Shown: positions 9,172-15,921 of the stretch, piece by piece | Position numbering within the stretch: position 1 is the stretch's first letter | Layout: every line of letters starts with the position of its first letter | From: Clostridia bacterium | GTDB taxonomy: Bacteria > Bacillota > Clostridia > TANB77 > CAG-508 | DNA: 23,775 nucleotides | Assembly (NCBI GenBank): GCA_900754285.1 | Contig: CAAECB010000059.1 | Coordinates: forward strand, 1 to 23,775 | Reading direction: 5' to 3' | Made by a program: the position numbers and the translations under genes | Notes under the pieces: model-generated | Told to the model about the DNA's origin: nothing | Seen by the model: the letters and a program-made list of their open reading frames with translations, nothing else | Databases searched by the model: none

Positions 9172-10491
9172 TTAGTTATTTTTTATAAGCATACTACGAA
9201 ATGCAACTATTTCACTTGAAAATTTGGCAGTATTTCCACCTTTAAGTGAGGATGACGTTTTTCCAGTACTATTGTAGACTCCTCCTCTACTAGCACATGG
9301 ATACTCTGTATATTCTGTTTTTTCTAATGTCCATTTCCATAGATTTCCTGTAAAATCATATATATTCATTTTCTTTGTTTCATCTGATGCACCTGTTGAT
9401 AATATTACATTTCCTTGGTTTTTTTCTCCTGATATTTTTTCCCATGTATTTCCGCTATTGGATGATTTTTTTGCATTTAAACTTGTTATTTTTCGTGTTA
9501 CATTATTATAATTTCCCCAACTACTACTGTCTGAATTAATATCTGAAATTGATAAGTCTGATTTAACTTCCAAATATTTGCATGTTATATCCCATTGTAT
9601 TCCAAATATTAAACTACTTATATAATTATTATCTGGAGACATTTCATTTGCTAATGATTGTGCTTCACTGCAATATACAAAGTTATATGGTATTGCATCT
9701 TTTTGACTTATCGCTTTCGGAGATGTTCCTATCGTTATTCTGTCTGATGACCTTGTCCTTGCTTTATTAAAATCATTTATACTTCCTTCTACTCCTGCTT
9801 CATACCTTCCAATCCAAAATCCTCCATAAGTATATATGCTTTTTAACATATTATTATATAATGTGTTATATTCATCATAGTTTAAGCCACAGCCATTTTT
9901 TAATTCTTTTTGTTCAGCCGACAAATTTTCTGTACTTGCCGTTATTAATGTTTCACCATCAATTGCATACCATTCATCTGTCCATGAACTTCTATCTTGA
10001 GAAGCGGAACCCTTTCTATATATACCTGCATAAGTTATCAATTTACTTTTTATGTCATTGTAGTTTTGTTCTGTTAATTCTTTCTTAGTATCTATTGTTA
10101 GTCCAGAAAATACTGTTGTTTTTGGTACTTCCACCCATACCCATTCATTACCATTTTTATCTCTTATTACGATTCCTTTATTTGCATCATTTTCTAATAT
10201 TGTCACATTCTCTGGCATCGCTCCTGACGGATTTGTATCTTTCATATTTATATTACTAAAATTTGTTGCATTATTTAATATATTTTTCATATTTGTCAAA
10301 GTACTTTCTTCTTCTTTCTGAGCTTGCTCAGTTTTTTCCTTTGCCTCTTTTGCTCTTGTTAGTATTCCGTTATCTCCACTTAGTGCTGCTATTGTTACTC
10401 CTGCTAGTATTAGAAGTACTATTATAGTTATTACTAATGCTATTAAAGTAATTCCTTTGTTCTTTTGTTTTTTTAATTTGTAGTTCCTCAT
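9172..10491 (-). CDS. Type IV pilin-like protein with C-terminal FGE/C-type-lectin-fold domain
   Basis: The 439-residue protein begins with a prepilin-type leader: basic 'KLKKQKNKG' then 'ITLIALVITIIVLLILAGVTIA'-like helix (14-36), cut presumably after G13. The usual Glu at mature position 5 is Ala. An amphipathic stretch rich in Lys/Glu follows (48-62). The C-terminal half has formylglycine-generating-enzyme-like (SUMF1) landmarks: 'GGFWIGRYEAGVEG', 'IPYNFVYCSEAQSLA', 'GIQWDITCKYL', 'IYDFTGNLWKWT', 'CASRGGVYN' and a final 'AFRSMLI'. The catalytic cysteine pair of true FGEs is not evident, so it is more likely a ligand-binding or structural fold. A surface-displayed adhesin or minor pilin is the best guess. 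It starts eight bases after an AAAGGAG site behind a consensus promoter and is transcribed divergently from an XRE regulator gene. No pilus assembly genes are nearby. Confidence 0.82.
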   Translation of the reverse strand: MRNYKLKKQKNKGITLIALVITIIVLLILAGVTIAALSGDNGILTRAKEAKEKTEQAQKEEESTLTNMKNILNNATNFSNINMKDTNPSGAMPENVTILENDANKGIVIRDKNGNEWVWVEVPKTTVFSGLTIDTKKELTEQNYNDIKSKLITYAGIYRKGSASQDRSSWTDEWYAIDGETLITASTENLSAEQKELKNGCGLNYDEYNTLYNNMLKSIYTYGGFWIGRYEAGVEGSINDFNKARTRSSDRITIGTSPKAISQKDAIPYNFVYCSEAQSLANEMSPDNNYISSLIFGIQWDITCKYLEVKSDLSISDINSDSSSWGNYNNVTRKITSLNAKKSSNSGNTWEKISGEKNQGNVILSTGASDETKKMNIYDFTGNLWKWTLEKTEYTEYPCASRGGVYNSTGKTSSSLKGGNTAKFSSEIVAFRSMLIKNN

Positions 10492-10552
10492 ACTAAGATC
10501 TCCTTTTTTTAATTCTTTAGTTTTATTTTTTACTTTTTTTGTATTTTTATGT

Positions 10553-10582
10553 ATTATATATTACTTTTCACACCAGTGTCAA
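10553..10582 (-). promoter_or_regulatory. Consensus sigma-A promoter of the pilin-FGE gene
   Basis: Perfect TTGACA (10582-10577) and perfect TATAAT (10558-10553) are separated by 18 bp on the minus strand, about 60 bp before the start codon. An interrupted palindrome, TT-ACAC-CA-GTGT-AA with one mismatched pair (10567-10582), overlaps the -35 and could be an operator. Confidence 0.75.
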
Positions 10583-10603
10583 TATAAAATATATTTTTTT
10601 CTA

Positions 10604-10609
10604 TATAAT
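10604..10609 (+). promoter_or_regulatory. Possible -10 element of the XRE regulator gene
   Basis: A perfect TATAAT lies on the plus strand 52 bp before the chosen ATG. No clear -35 is seen at the right distance, so the promoter may be weak or activator-dependent. Transcription from here would begin near 10616, which argues against the more upstream ATG at 10619 as the start. Confidence 0.3.
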
Positions 10610-10660
10610 AATTTATAAATGTTGCATTACATATTTATTTTTGAAGGGATGAATTTATAT

Positions 10661-10927
10661 ATGAAAAATTGTGGTAAATATCAGGATAATTTGAATTTAG
10701 TCGGTTCTATATTAAAACAGAAAAGATTAGAACAAGGTTTATCTTTAGAAACCTTATCTTCAAAGCTTCTTTTGCTTGGAATAAACATTCCTGTAACTAG
10801 TCTACATCGTATCGAAAACAATCAGAGAACTGTCAGAGATTATGAAATATGTGGATTTTCAATTGCTTTAAATCTAAATGTAGAGGAACTTTTGAATCCA
10901 ATTATAAAAAAATTAAATGCATCGTAA
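10661..10927 (+). CDS. Small XRE-family helix-turn-helix transcriptional regulator
   Basis: An 88-residue protein, one HTH domain and little else. 'LVGSILKQKRLEQGLSLETLSSKL' carries the first two helices, 'VTSLHRIENNQRTVRDYE' the recognition helix and its typical 'RIE..QR.V.DYE' continuation, and 'ALNLNVEELL' the last helix. It likely binds DNA as a dimer. In-frame ATGs exist at 10619, 10649 and 10661. I prefer 10661 because GAAGGG (10643-10648) lies 12 bases before it, because a TATAAT at 10604 would place the transcript start at about 10616, and because 'MKNCGKYQDNLN' is a natural N-terminus. It is divergent from the pilin-FGE gene, so that gene and itself are the obvious candidate targets. 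A strong terminator follows immediately. Confidence 0.82.
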   Translation: MKNCGKYQDNLNLVGSILKQKRLEQGLSLETLSSKLLLLGINIPVTSLHRIENNQRTVRDYEICGFSIALNLNVEELLNPIIKKLNAS

Positions 10928-10969
10928 AAAATAGTAGGAATAAATAATCTTTTATTTTTACTATTTTTT
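10926..10969 (+). terminator. Intrinsic terminator of the XRE gene
   Basis: Arms 10926-10944 and 10951-10969 pair over 19 bp with two G-T pairs around a 6-base loop. The 3' arm ends in six T residues. It overlaps the last base of the stop codon region and separates the XRE gene from the recombinase. Confidence 0.75.
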
Positions 10970-11080
10970 ATCTTTTATTTAAAACTTGAATAGATTTAAT
11001 CCTATCCGTTTTTTTCTTATTTTTACACTCTTTTTTATTTTTTTCAATCATCTATTTTTATTATTTTTTTGCTTTTATTG

Positions 11081-11109
11081 TTGCTTTTTGAACTAATGTT
11101 CTGTATAAT
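11081..11109 (+). promoter_or_regulatory. Promoter of the Xer-type recombinase gene
   Basis: TTGCTT (11081-11086) and a perfect TATAAT (11104-11109) are 17 bp apart on the plus strand. Transcription would start near 11116, so the ATG at 11110 that follows the -10 directly cannot be the start codon. The downstream AAAGGA (11122-11127) and TTG at 11137 fit instead. Confidence 0.65.
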
Positions 11110-11136
11110 ATGGTTATAACGAAAGGAATGATAAAA

Positions 11137-12120
11137 TTGTTAAAAACCGAAGAAAACCCAGATTATTTGAATTCTTTTTTAGACTATAGTACAACTATGT
11201 TAAATAAATCACCTAATAGTATAAAAGAGTATAATTATGATTTAGCAATGTTTTTTAAATTTATAAAAATACATTTTGGACTAACTAAGGAAACAGATTT
11301 TTCAAAGATCAATATAAAAGATGTTTCTTTAAACACTATTAAAAAAATCGAATTAAATGATATACATGCTTTTATAGGATATCTAGCAAGAGAACATAAT
11401 AGTAAACCTGCCACACGTGCTCGTAAAGTTTCTACTATTAGAATATTTTTCAAATATTTAAGTCAAAAGGCTAATCTAATTGATAAAAATCCAGCGCAAG
11501 ATTTGGAAACGCCTAAACTTAATAAAAGATTACCTAAATATTTGAATTTGGAAGATAGTAAAAAATTACTAGAAGCGGCTGATAATGAAGATAATAGAAA
11601 CCATGAAAGAGATTATGCAATTTTAACCATTTTTTTAAATTGTGGTTTACGTCTTTCTGAACTTGTAGGAATTAATATTCAAGATATTGATTTCAGTGAA
11701 AATAAAATGACCGTTATCGGTAAAGGTAATAAAGAACGTACAATTTACTTAAATAAGGCTTGTATTAAAGCTATTGGTGAATATATGGCCGTTAGAAAAA
11801 AAATTGGTGTAAAGCCTGACAAATTGCATTCTGATAAGGCTCTTTTCCTTAGTGAGAGAAAAGAACGTATTAGCAGAAGAACTGTTCAGCATATTGTCTA
11901 TACCAAACTTTCTGCAGCAGGTCTAGACACTTCTAAATTTTCTGCTCATAAATTACGCCATACTGCTGCTACTTTGATGTATCAATATGGCCAAGTTGAT
12001 ATTAGAGCTTTGCAGGTTCTACTTGGCCATGAAAGTATTTCTACTACAGAGATTTATACTCATGTCGATAATGAACAAGTTAGAAATGCTGTTGAAGCTA
12101 ACCCACTTTCTAATTTGTAG
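11137..12120 (+). CDS. Tyrosine site-specific recombinase, XerC/XerD type
   Basis: A tyrosine recombinase of 327 residues from the start chosen here. The N-terminal SAM-like DNA-binding domain (about 5-110) has 'SPNSIKEYNYDL' and 'ARKVSTIRIFFKYL'. The catalytic domain has all active residues: R172 in 'GLRLSEL', K196 in 'GKGNKER', H271 and R274 in 'HKLRH', H298 in 'LGHES' and nucleophile Y307 in 'TEIYTHV'. Length and motif wording are those of Xer proteins, which resolve chromosome dimers at dif, rather than of phage integrases. The start is TTG at 11137, nine bases after AAAGGA; the earlier ATGs lie at or before the predicted transcription start, or touch the ribosome site. No dif-like site was recognised. 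The flanking repeats leave a role in a local rearrangement open. Confidence 0.88.
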   Translation: MLKTEENPDYLNSFLDYSTTMLNKSPNSIKEYNYDLAMFFKFIKIHFGLTKETDFSKINIKDVSLNTIKKIELNDIHAFIGYLAREHNSKPATRARKVSTIRIFFKYLSQKANLIDKNPAQDLETPKLNKRLPKYLNLEDSKKLLEAADNEDNRNHERDYAILTIFLNCGLRLSELVGINIQDIDFSENKMTVIGKGNKERTIYLNKACIKAIGEYMAVRKKIGVKPDKLHSDKALFLSERKERISRRTVQHIVYTKLSAAGLDTSKFSAHKLRHTAATLMYQYGQVDIRALQVLLGHESISTTEIYTHVDNEQVRNAVEANPLSNL

Positions 12121-12121
12121 C

Positions 12122-12186
12122 AGTGTTTTTTGGGGGCGGAGGAAAAAAACACTAATGCTTTTTTCCTCCGCCCCTAAAAACATTAG
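12122..12186. repeat. Inverted pair of REP-like palindromes between convergent xer and CmpB genes
   Basis: Two related elements lie head to head: 12122-12153 (minus orientation) and 12154-12186 (plus orientation). Each has the core TTTTTT-CCTCCGCCCC-(C/T)-AAAAACA and can fold alone: a 10-bp stem 12122-12131/12144-12153, and an 11-bp stem with a bulge in the second. Together they form a perfect 16-bp stem (12133-12148 with 12159-12174). The pair fills the gap between two convergent genes and may act as a terminator, but it lacks a following T run. It resembles a REPIN in design. Confidence 0.6.
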
Positions 12187-12202
12187 CTCCTCCTTAAAAA
12201 CA

Positions 12203-13000
12203 TCATTCTTTTTTAGAAAAAATTTTCATATAATATGGTTGAATATCTAGATAACTATCCATATATAAAATATTTCCATCTACATCTTGCACTTTTATAT
12301 TAGGAAAGGTTTTTATCATTTTTCTGTTGTCCCAAAATTTGTAAATAAATTTTGACAAATTTTCGTTTTCTTCATATATTGATACATATTGTGAGTCTAT
12401 TTTTTCCTTATTAGGAACTTGAATATCATTTGCATATATCATTCTTACTAAAAAGAAATCTAATGCAAATGCTGTTAATATACAATCTATAAATAAAAAT
12501 ATTGTTACTACTATTGTTGATATTTTTAATGTCTTTATAGTAAATTTGCTTTTTATCCAATTTATTAGTTTATCTATTTTTGGATTTAATGATGCCATTA
12601 AATATATTGATAAAAATCCCCAAAATAGTGAAAAATATACACATACTCTTCCATTTATATTTAATGGCATATCTGAATAATCCCACCATTTTACTCCTAG
12701 TATCATCTCCCCTATCCAGCTTACGAGATATTCAATTATTGAGCCAACTATAAATCCACCTAAAAATAGTGCATTATATTTTTTTCCATATTTATATAAG
12801 AATATTATCATTATACAGGCTCCTAGTCCATATATCGCACAAAATGGCCCATACAAAAAGCTTTGTCTACTTTCCCATACTCCTTTTGTTACTATTCCAA
12901 ATATTGTTTCTATTATATATCCAAAAAAACTATATATTATGAAATATGCTAAAATTCTCCATATTGATATTCCCATTATTTTAAATGTCTTTTTCTCCAT
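12203..13000 (-). CDS. CmpB-family putative ABC transporter permease (integral membrane protein)
   Basis: A 265-residue membrane protein. The N-terminal half carries the hallmark of the PF06541-type 'putative ABC transporter permease' family: 'YFIIYSFFGYIIETIFG' followed by 'SFLYGPFCAIYGLGACIM'. The next segments include 'YLVSWIGEMILGVKWWDYSD' and 'NGRVCVYFSLFWGF', also typical. About five membrane helices precede a soluble C-terminal tail of roughly 75 residues. Despite the family name there is no ATPase or binding-protein gene beside it, so transport function is unproven. The ATG at 13000 follows a GGAAGGA site. It is convergent with the recombinase and is flanked on both sides by REP-like palindromes, so it is probably transcribed alone. 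Confidence 0.8.
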   Translation of the reverse strand: MEKKTFKIMGISIWRILAYFIIYSFFGYIIETIFGIVTKGVWESRQSFLYGPFCAIYGLGACIMIIFLYKYGKKYNALFLGGFIVGSIIEYLVSWIGEMILGVKWWDYSDMPLNINGRVCVYFSLFWGFLSIYLMASLNPKIDKLINWIKSKFTIKTLKISTIVVTIFLFIDCILTAFALDFFLVRMIYANDIQVPNKEKIDSQYVSIYEENENLSKFIYKFWDNRKMIKTFPNIKVQDVDGNILYMDSYLDIQPYYMKIFSKKE

Positions 13001-13056
13001 CTTTTTTCCTTCCTTTTTTACTCTTTATTGATATTCTCTTTGTCATTAAAATGTTG

Positions 13057-13085
13057 ATGTTTTTTGATTCCGGCCCAAAAACACT
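13057..13085. repeat. Degenerate REP-like palindrome between dpaB and the CmpB gene
   Basis: The sequence TTTTTT-GATTCCGGCCC-AAAAACA lies in the 112-bp gap between the two genes. It matches the elements at 12122-12186 and 13812-13850 in its T run, CCG/CCC core and A run, but its stem is reduced to 7 bp (TGTTTTT/AAAAACA). Confidence 0.5.
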
Positions 13086-13112
13086 AATGATTTTTGCTCC
13101 GTCTATGAATCA

Positions 13113-13688
13113 TCATATTATAGGGCTTATTTGTTCTTCATCTAATGCAAATTCTATTGTTTTTATTATCATATTGAAATCTGCAACAATTGACCTTGGT
13201 TTTGTTATCGGATTGTCTTGCTTAAATGGCACAAAATAATAATTTCTTCTATACAATAATTTACCTATGTTTTCTGCATTTGAACCTAATCCATTATTTG
13301 TTGATATTGCTATTACTAATGGTCGATTATTCCTTAAGTGTGATTTGGCTGCCATTGTTGCTGGTGTATCTATTATATCACATGCAAGTTTTGATATTGT
13401 GTTTCCTGAGCATGGTGCTATTACCATTATATCTGTCATTTTCTTTGGCCCTATTGGTTCAGCCTCTTGTATAGTGTGTATTATCTTTTTCCCTGTTATT
13501 TCTTCTATTTCATTAATAAAATCTTGTGCTTTGCCAAATTTTGTGTCTAATTTATAACTATTGTAGGACATTATAGGTATTACTTCTGCTTCATTTTTTA
13601 TTAATTCTTTTATAATTGGTATTGTTTTACTGAATGTGCAAAATGACCCTGTAAGTACATATCCTATTTTTTTACCTTTTACTTTCAA
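13113..13688 (-). CDS. dpaB: Dipicolinate synthase subunit B
   Basis: The 191-residue protein reads as DpaB (SpoVFB) throughout: 'GKKIGYVLTGSFCTFSKTIP' at the N-terminus, 'VIPIMSYNSYKLDTKFGKA' in the middle, 'IMVIAPCSGNTISKLA' and 'DTPATMAAKSHLRNNRPLVI', 'GLGSNAENIGKLL', and 'YYFVPFKQDNPITKP' near the end. It has a flavoprotein-like Rossmann fold. With DpaA it makes dipicolinate from a lysine-pathway intermediate in the mother cell, for spore-core dehydration and heat resistance. It starts at TTG (13688) seven bases after an excellent AAAGGAGGAG site. dpaA, normally directly upstream, is absent: the next gene upstream is a ROK kinase. A CATAATATA 28 bp upstream fits a sporulation-type -10. 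It marks the organism as a probable spore former. Confidence 0.92.
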   Translation of the reverse strand: MKVKGKKIGYVLTGSFCTFSKTIPIIKELIKNEAEVIPIMSYNSYKLDTKFGKAQDFINEIEEITGKKIIHTIQEAEPIGPKKMTDIMVIAPCSGNTISKLACDIIDTPATMAAKSHLRNNRPLVIAISTNNGLGSNAENIGKLLYRRNYYFVPFKQDNPITKPRSIVADFNMIIKTIEFALDEEQISPII

Positions 13689-13715
13689 AATTTACTCCTC
13701 CTTTCAGCCTTTATA

Positions 13716-13724
13716 TATATTATG
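13716..13724 (-). promoter_or_regulatory. Possible sporulation-type -10 element of dpaB
   Basis: On the minus strand CATAATATA matches the sigma-K -10 pattern CATAnnnTA. It lies 28 bp before the TTG start and just upstream of the ribosome site, giving a leader of about 20 nt. No convincing -35 was seen, and in such AT-rich DNA the match could be chance. Confidence 0.25.
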
Positions 13725-13811
13725 TTTTTTTGTAAATTTTGAAATGTTTTTGTCGATTTTTATTATTTTATTTTTATAAGTGACAATGTTATTAATGTCC
13801 TCTTTTTGTTC

Positions 13812-13850
13812 TGCAGATGTTTTTTGAGTCCGTCCCCAAAAACATCTGCA
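13812..13850 (-). repeat. REP-like palindrome directly after the ROK kinase stop codon
   Basis: A perfect 13-bp stem (13812-13824 with 13838-13850) encloses a 13-base loop TGAGTCCGTCCCC. The core TTTTTT-GAGTCCGTCCCC-AAAAACA matches the elements at 12.1 and 13.06 kb. It abuts the kinase stop codon at 13851 and may act as that gene's terminator, although no T run follows the stem on the minus strand. Confidence 0.65.
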
Positions 13851-14723
13851 TTAAAATAGTGTTGCTCCTATAATACCTGCATCATTTTTTAGATTTCCAA
13901 ATGTGAACACTGGTATGCTTTTATCATCTGCTAGTAGTTTTTGTGTTTTGAATTTTTCTTCTATTTTTTCTAGAAATAAATCTTGATAATATGAGAAGCT
14001 TCCTCCAAATCCAACTGCTTCAGGTAGTACAATATCTATTATACTTGATAATCCTGTGCAAAAGTTTTGTATATAATTATCTATTATTTTTTTTATTGGT
14101 TCTTCATTTTGATGTGCTTCTAAATAGTCATGTACTTCTTTTCCTGTCATATTTTCCTTTTTTAAGTATTTTTGTAAACTTCTTTTTAATGCTGTTATTG
14201 AGCCATATGTTTCAAAACATCCTTTTTTTCCACATTTACATTGTCTTCCATCTTTTTCTATTATCATATGACCATATCCATCTCGTTGTAATTTATTATT
14301 TCTATAGCTTATTGCTCCTATTCCAGTTCCTATTATTAAAAAGACAGCAGTATTATAATTTTTTAGACAGCCATATACTTTTTCCGCTTTTCCAGCACAA
14401 AAACTGTCTTTGTTTACTGTTACTGGAATTTTAAAATATGGTTCTAATATTTCTACAAAATTGATTCCTTCTAATTGTTTCAAATTTGGAGAGATATATA
14501 ATACATTTTCTCTTAATCTTCCTGCTATTGAAATTCCTACTTTTTCGATTTTTTCTTTTTCTATTATTTCTGATACTTCCTTTTTTATATATTCCACTAT
14601 GTTTTTTCTTATTTCTTCTTTGAATTTTTCATCATAATTGTATTCTTTTTTGTCTATAATTTTATTTTCTTCTACTTTTGCAATAGCTATATGACTACCA
14701 CCTATATCAATTCCTATTTTCAT
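13851..14723 (-). CDS. ROK-family sugar kinase (glucokinase-like)
   Basis: A 290-residue ROK protein. It has the N-terminal ATP phosphate motif 'MKIGIDIGGSHIAIAKV', the sugar-binding region 'VTVNKDSFCAGKAE' with presumed catalytic D106, the glycine-rich 'IIGTGIGA' (130-137), and the ROK zinc site from H152 with C162, C164 and C169 in 'CKCGKKGCFETYG'. It probably phosphorylates glucose or a related hexose or N-acetyl sugar in the cytoplasm, using ATP; the exact substrate is not readable from sequence. A ROK repressor is excluded because there is no N-terminal HTH. It starts 11 bases after AAAGGA. A strong hairpin terminator separates it from the rhamnose genes upstream, so it is its own unit, though glucose 6-phosphate feeds the glucose-1-phosphate those genes need. 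Confidence 0.88.
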   Translation of the reverse strand: MKIGIDIGGSHIAIAKVEENKIIDKKEYNYDEKFKEEIRKNIVEYIKKEVSEIIEKEKIEKVGISIAGRLRENVLYISPNLKQLEGINFVEILEPYFKIPVTVNKDSFCAGKAEKVYGCLKNYNTAVFLIIGTGIGAISYRNNKLQRDGYGHMIIEKDGRQCKCGKKGCFETYGSITALKRSLQKYLKKENMTGKEVHDYLEAHQNEEPIKKIIDNYIQNFCTGLSSIIDIVLPEAVGFGGSFSYYQDLFLEKIEEKFKTQKLLADDKSIPVFTFGNLKNDAGIIGATLF

Positions 14724-14806
14724 ATAAATTTATTTCCTTTCTTGCTCTGTAGTAAAAGCTGATATAATAGCATATGATATTATATTTAATAATTGTATGT
14801 AAAATT

Positions 14807-14828
14807 CATTTTAATATATATTAAAATG
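14807..14828. repeat. 22-bp perfect AT palindrome
   Basis: CATTTTAATAT is followed immediately by its exact reverse complement ATATTAAAATG. It touches the outer end of the terminator stem at 14829 and lies about 85 bp upstream of the ROK kinase start. It could be a regulator-binding site for the kinase gene or the remnant of a repeat; no role is proven. Confidence 0.5.
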
Positions 14829-14879
14829 GTAAAGAAGCGGACATTAATATAACATAATTATTAATGTCTGCTTCTTTAC
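14829..14879 (-). terminator. Long hairpin terminator after rfbB
   Basis: Arms 14829-14849 and 14859-14879 pair over 21 bp with a single G-T pair around a 9-base loop, 46 bp after the rfbB stop codon. The minus transcript continues as CCATTTTAAT, a weak T run. The stem carries the 17-base AGAAGCGGACATTAATA that recurs at 21909-21925. It ends the rfbACB unit and isolates the ROK kinase. Confidence 0.65.
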
Positions 14880-14925
14880 TGTTTATAGAAAATTTGGGCT
14901 TTTAAATAAAATAATTAATAATATT

Positions 14926-15894
14926 TTATTTTAACCAGTCTGGGTTTGCTAAATACCAATCAATTGTTTTTATTATTCCATCTTCAAATTTTGTTTTTGG
15001 CTCCCATCCTAATTGTGTTTTTATTTTAGTTGGGTCTATTGCATAACGATAATCATGTCCTTTTCTATCTTCTACATATTCGATTAAATCTTCTGATTTT
15101 CCTAAATGTTTTAATATCAATTTTACTATTTCTATATTTCTTTTTTCGTTATGTCCTCCAATATTATATCTTTCTCCAGAAATTCCTTTATGGAAAACTA
15201 AATCTATTGCTTCGCAATGATCTTCTACATATAACCAATCTCTTATATTTTTTCCTGTTCCATAAACTGGCAATTTTTCATTGTTTAATGCTAGTTTAAT
15301 CATGTGTGGAATTAATTTTTCATTGTGCTGATATGGTCCATAATTATTTGAGCAGTTTGTTACATTTACATTCATTTTAAATGTTTCTTTATATGCAAAT
15401 GCTATTAAATCTGAACTTGCTTTTGATGCAGAATATGGGCTACTTGGCTTAATAGGAGATTTTTCTGTAAAGTATCCATCTTCTTTTAAAGAACCATATA
15501 CTTCATCTGTAGATATATGTACAAATTTGTTTTCGCTTCCTTCTCCCCATGTTCTTTTTGCTGCTTCTAATAATGTATGTGTTCCTATTACATTTGTATG
15601 TGTAAATATAAATGGATTTTTTATACTATTATCTACATGTGATTCTGCTGCAAAATGTATTACTCCATTTATATCATATTTATTGAACAAATCTAATACA
15701 AAATCAAAATCACATATATCTCCTTGTACAAAAGTAATTTTATCCATTACTTTTTTTAAATTGTCCATATTTCCTGCATATGTTAATTTATCTAATACTA
15801 TTACATTATAATCTGGATGTTTATTTACAAAATATTCTGCAAAATTTGCTCCTATAAATCCTGCTGCTCCTGTTACTAATATATTTCTACTCAT
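14926..15894 (-). CDS. rfbB: dTDP-glucose 4,6-dehydratase
   Basis: Second step of dTDP-L-rhamnose synthesis: dTDP-glucose to dTDP-4-keto-6-deoxyglucose, with bound NAD. The 322-residue extended SDR enzyme has the nucleotide motif 'GAAGFIGANF' (G9, G12, G15), 'HFAAESHVDNSI', the catalytic 'HISTDEVYG', the 'SPYSASKASSD' YxxxK active site, and 'TNCSNNYGPYQHNEKLIP', all characteristic of RmlB. Length is at the short end of the family. It is the last gene of rfbA-rfbC-rfbB, 27 bp after rfbC, and has an AGGA ribosome site just upstream. A strong hairpin follows the stop. The product rhamnose donor is likely used for wall or capsule polymers by the glycosyltransferases nearby. Confidence 0.95.
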   Translation of the reverse strand: MSRNILVTGAAGFIGANFAEYFVNKHPDYNVIVLDKLTYAGNMDNLKKVMDKITFVQGDICDFDFVLDLFNKYDINGVIHFAAESHVDNSIKNPFIFTHTNVIGTHTLLEAAKRTWGEGSENKFVHISTDEVYGSLKEDGYFTEKSPIKPSSPYSASKASSDLIAFAYKETFKMNVNVTNCSNNYGPYQHNEKLIPHMIKLALNNEKLPVYGTGKNIRDWLYVEDHCEAIDLVFHKGISGERYNIGGHNEKRNIEIVKLILKHLGKSEDLIEYVEDRKGHDYRYAIDPTKIKTQLGWEPKTKFEDGIIKTIDWYLANPDWLK

Positions 15895-15921
15895 TTCCTA
15901 TATCTTTCCTTTCAATTGTAA

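Noticed and set aside
9172..9300. A complete diversity-generating retroelement
   Set aside because: Only the possible target fold is present. No reverse transcriptase, Avd-like gene or second copy of the 3' end of the gene was found in the window.
11137..12120. Integrase of a mobile island
   Set aside because: The protein has Xer-type length and motifs, no tRNA gene or attachment repeat was seen beside it, and neighbours are housekeeping or envelope genes.
11000..12202. A dif site next to the recombinase
   Set aside because: No sequence resembling the 28-bp Firmicute dif consensus was recognised on either side of the gene.
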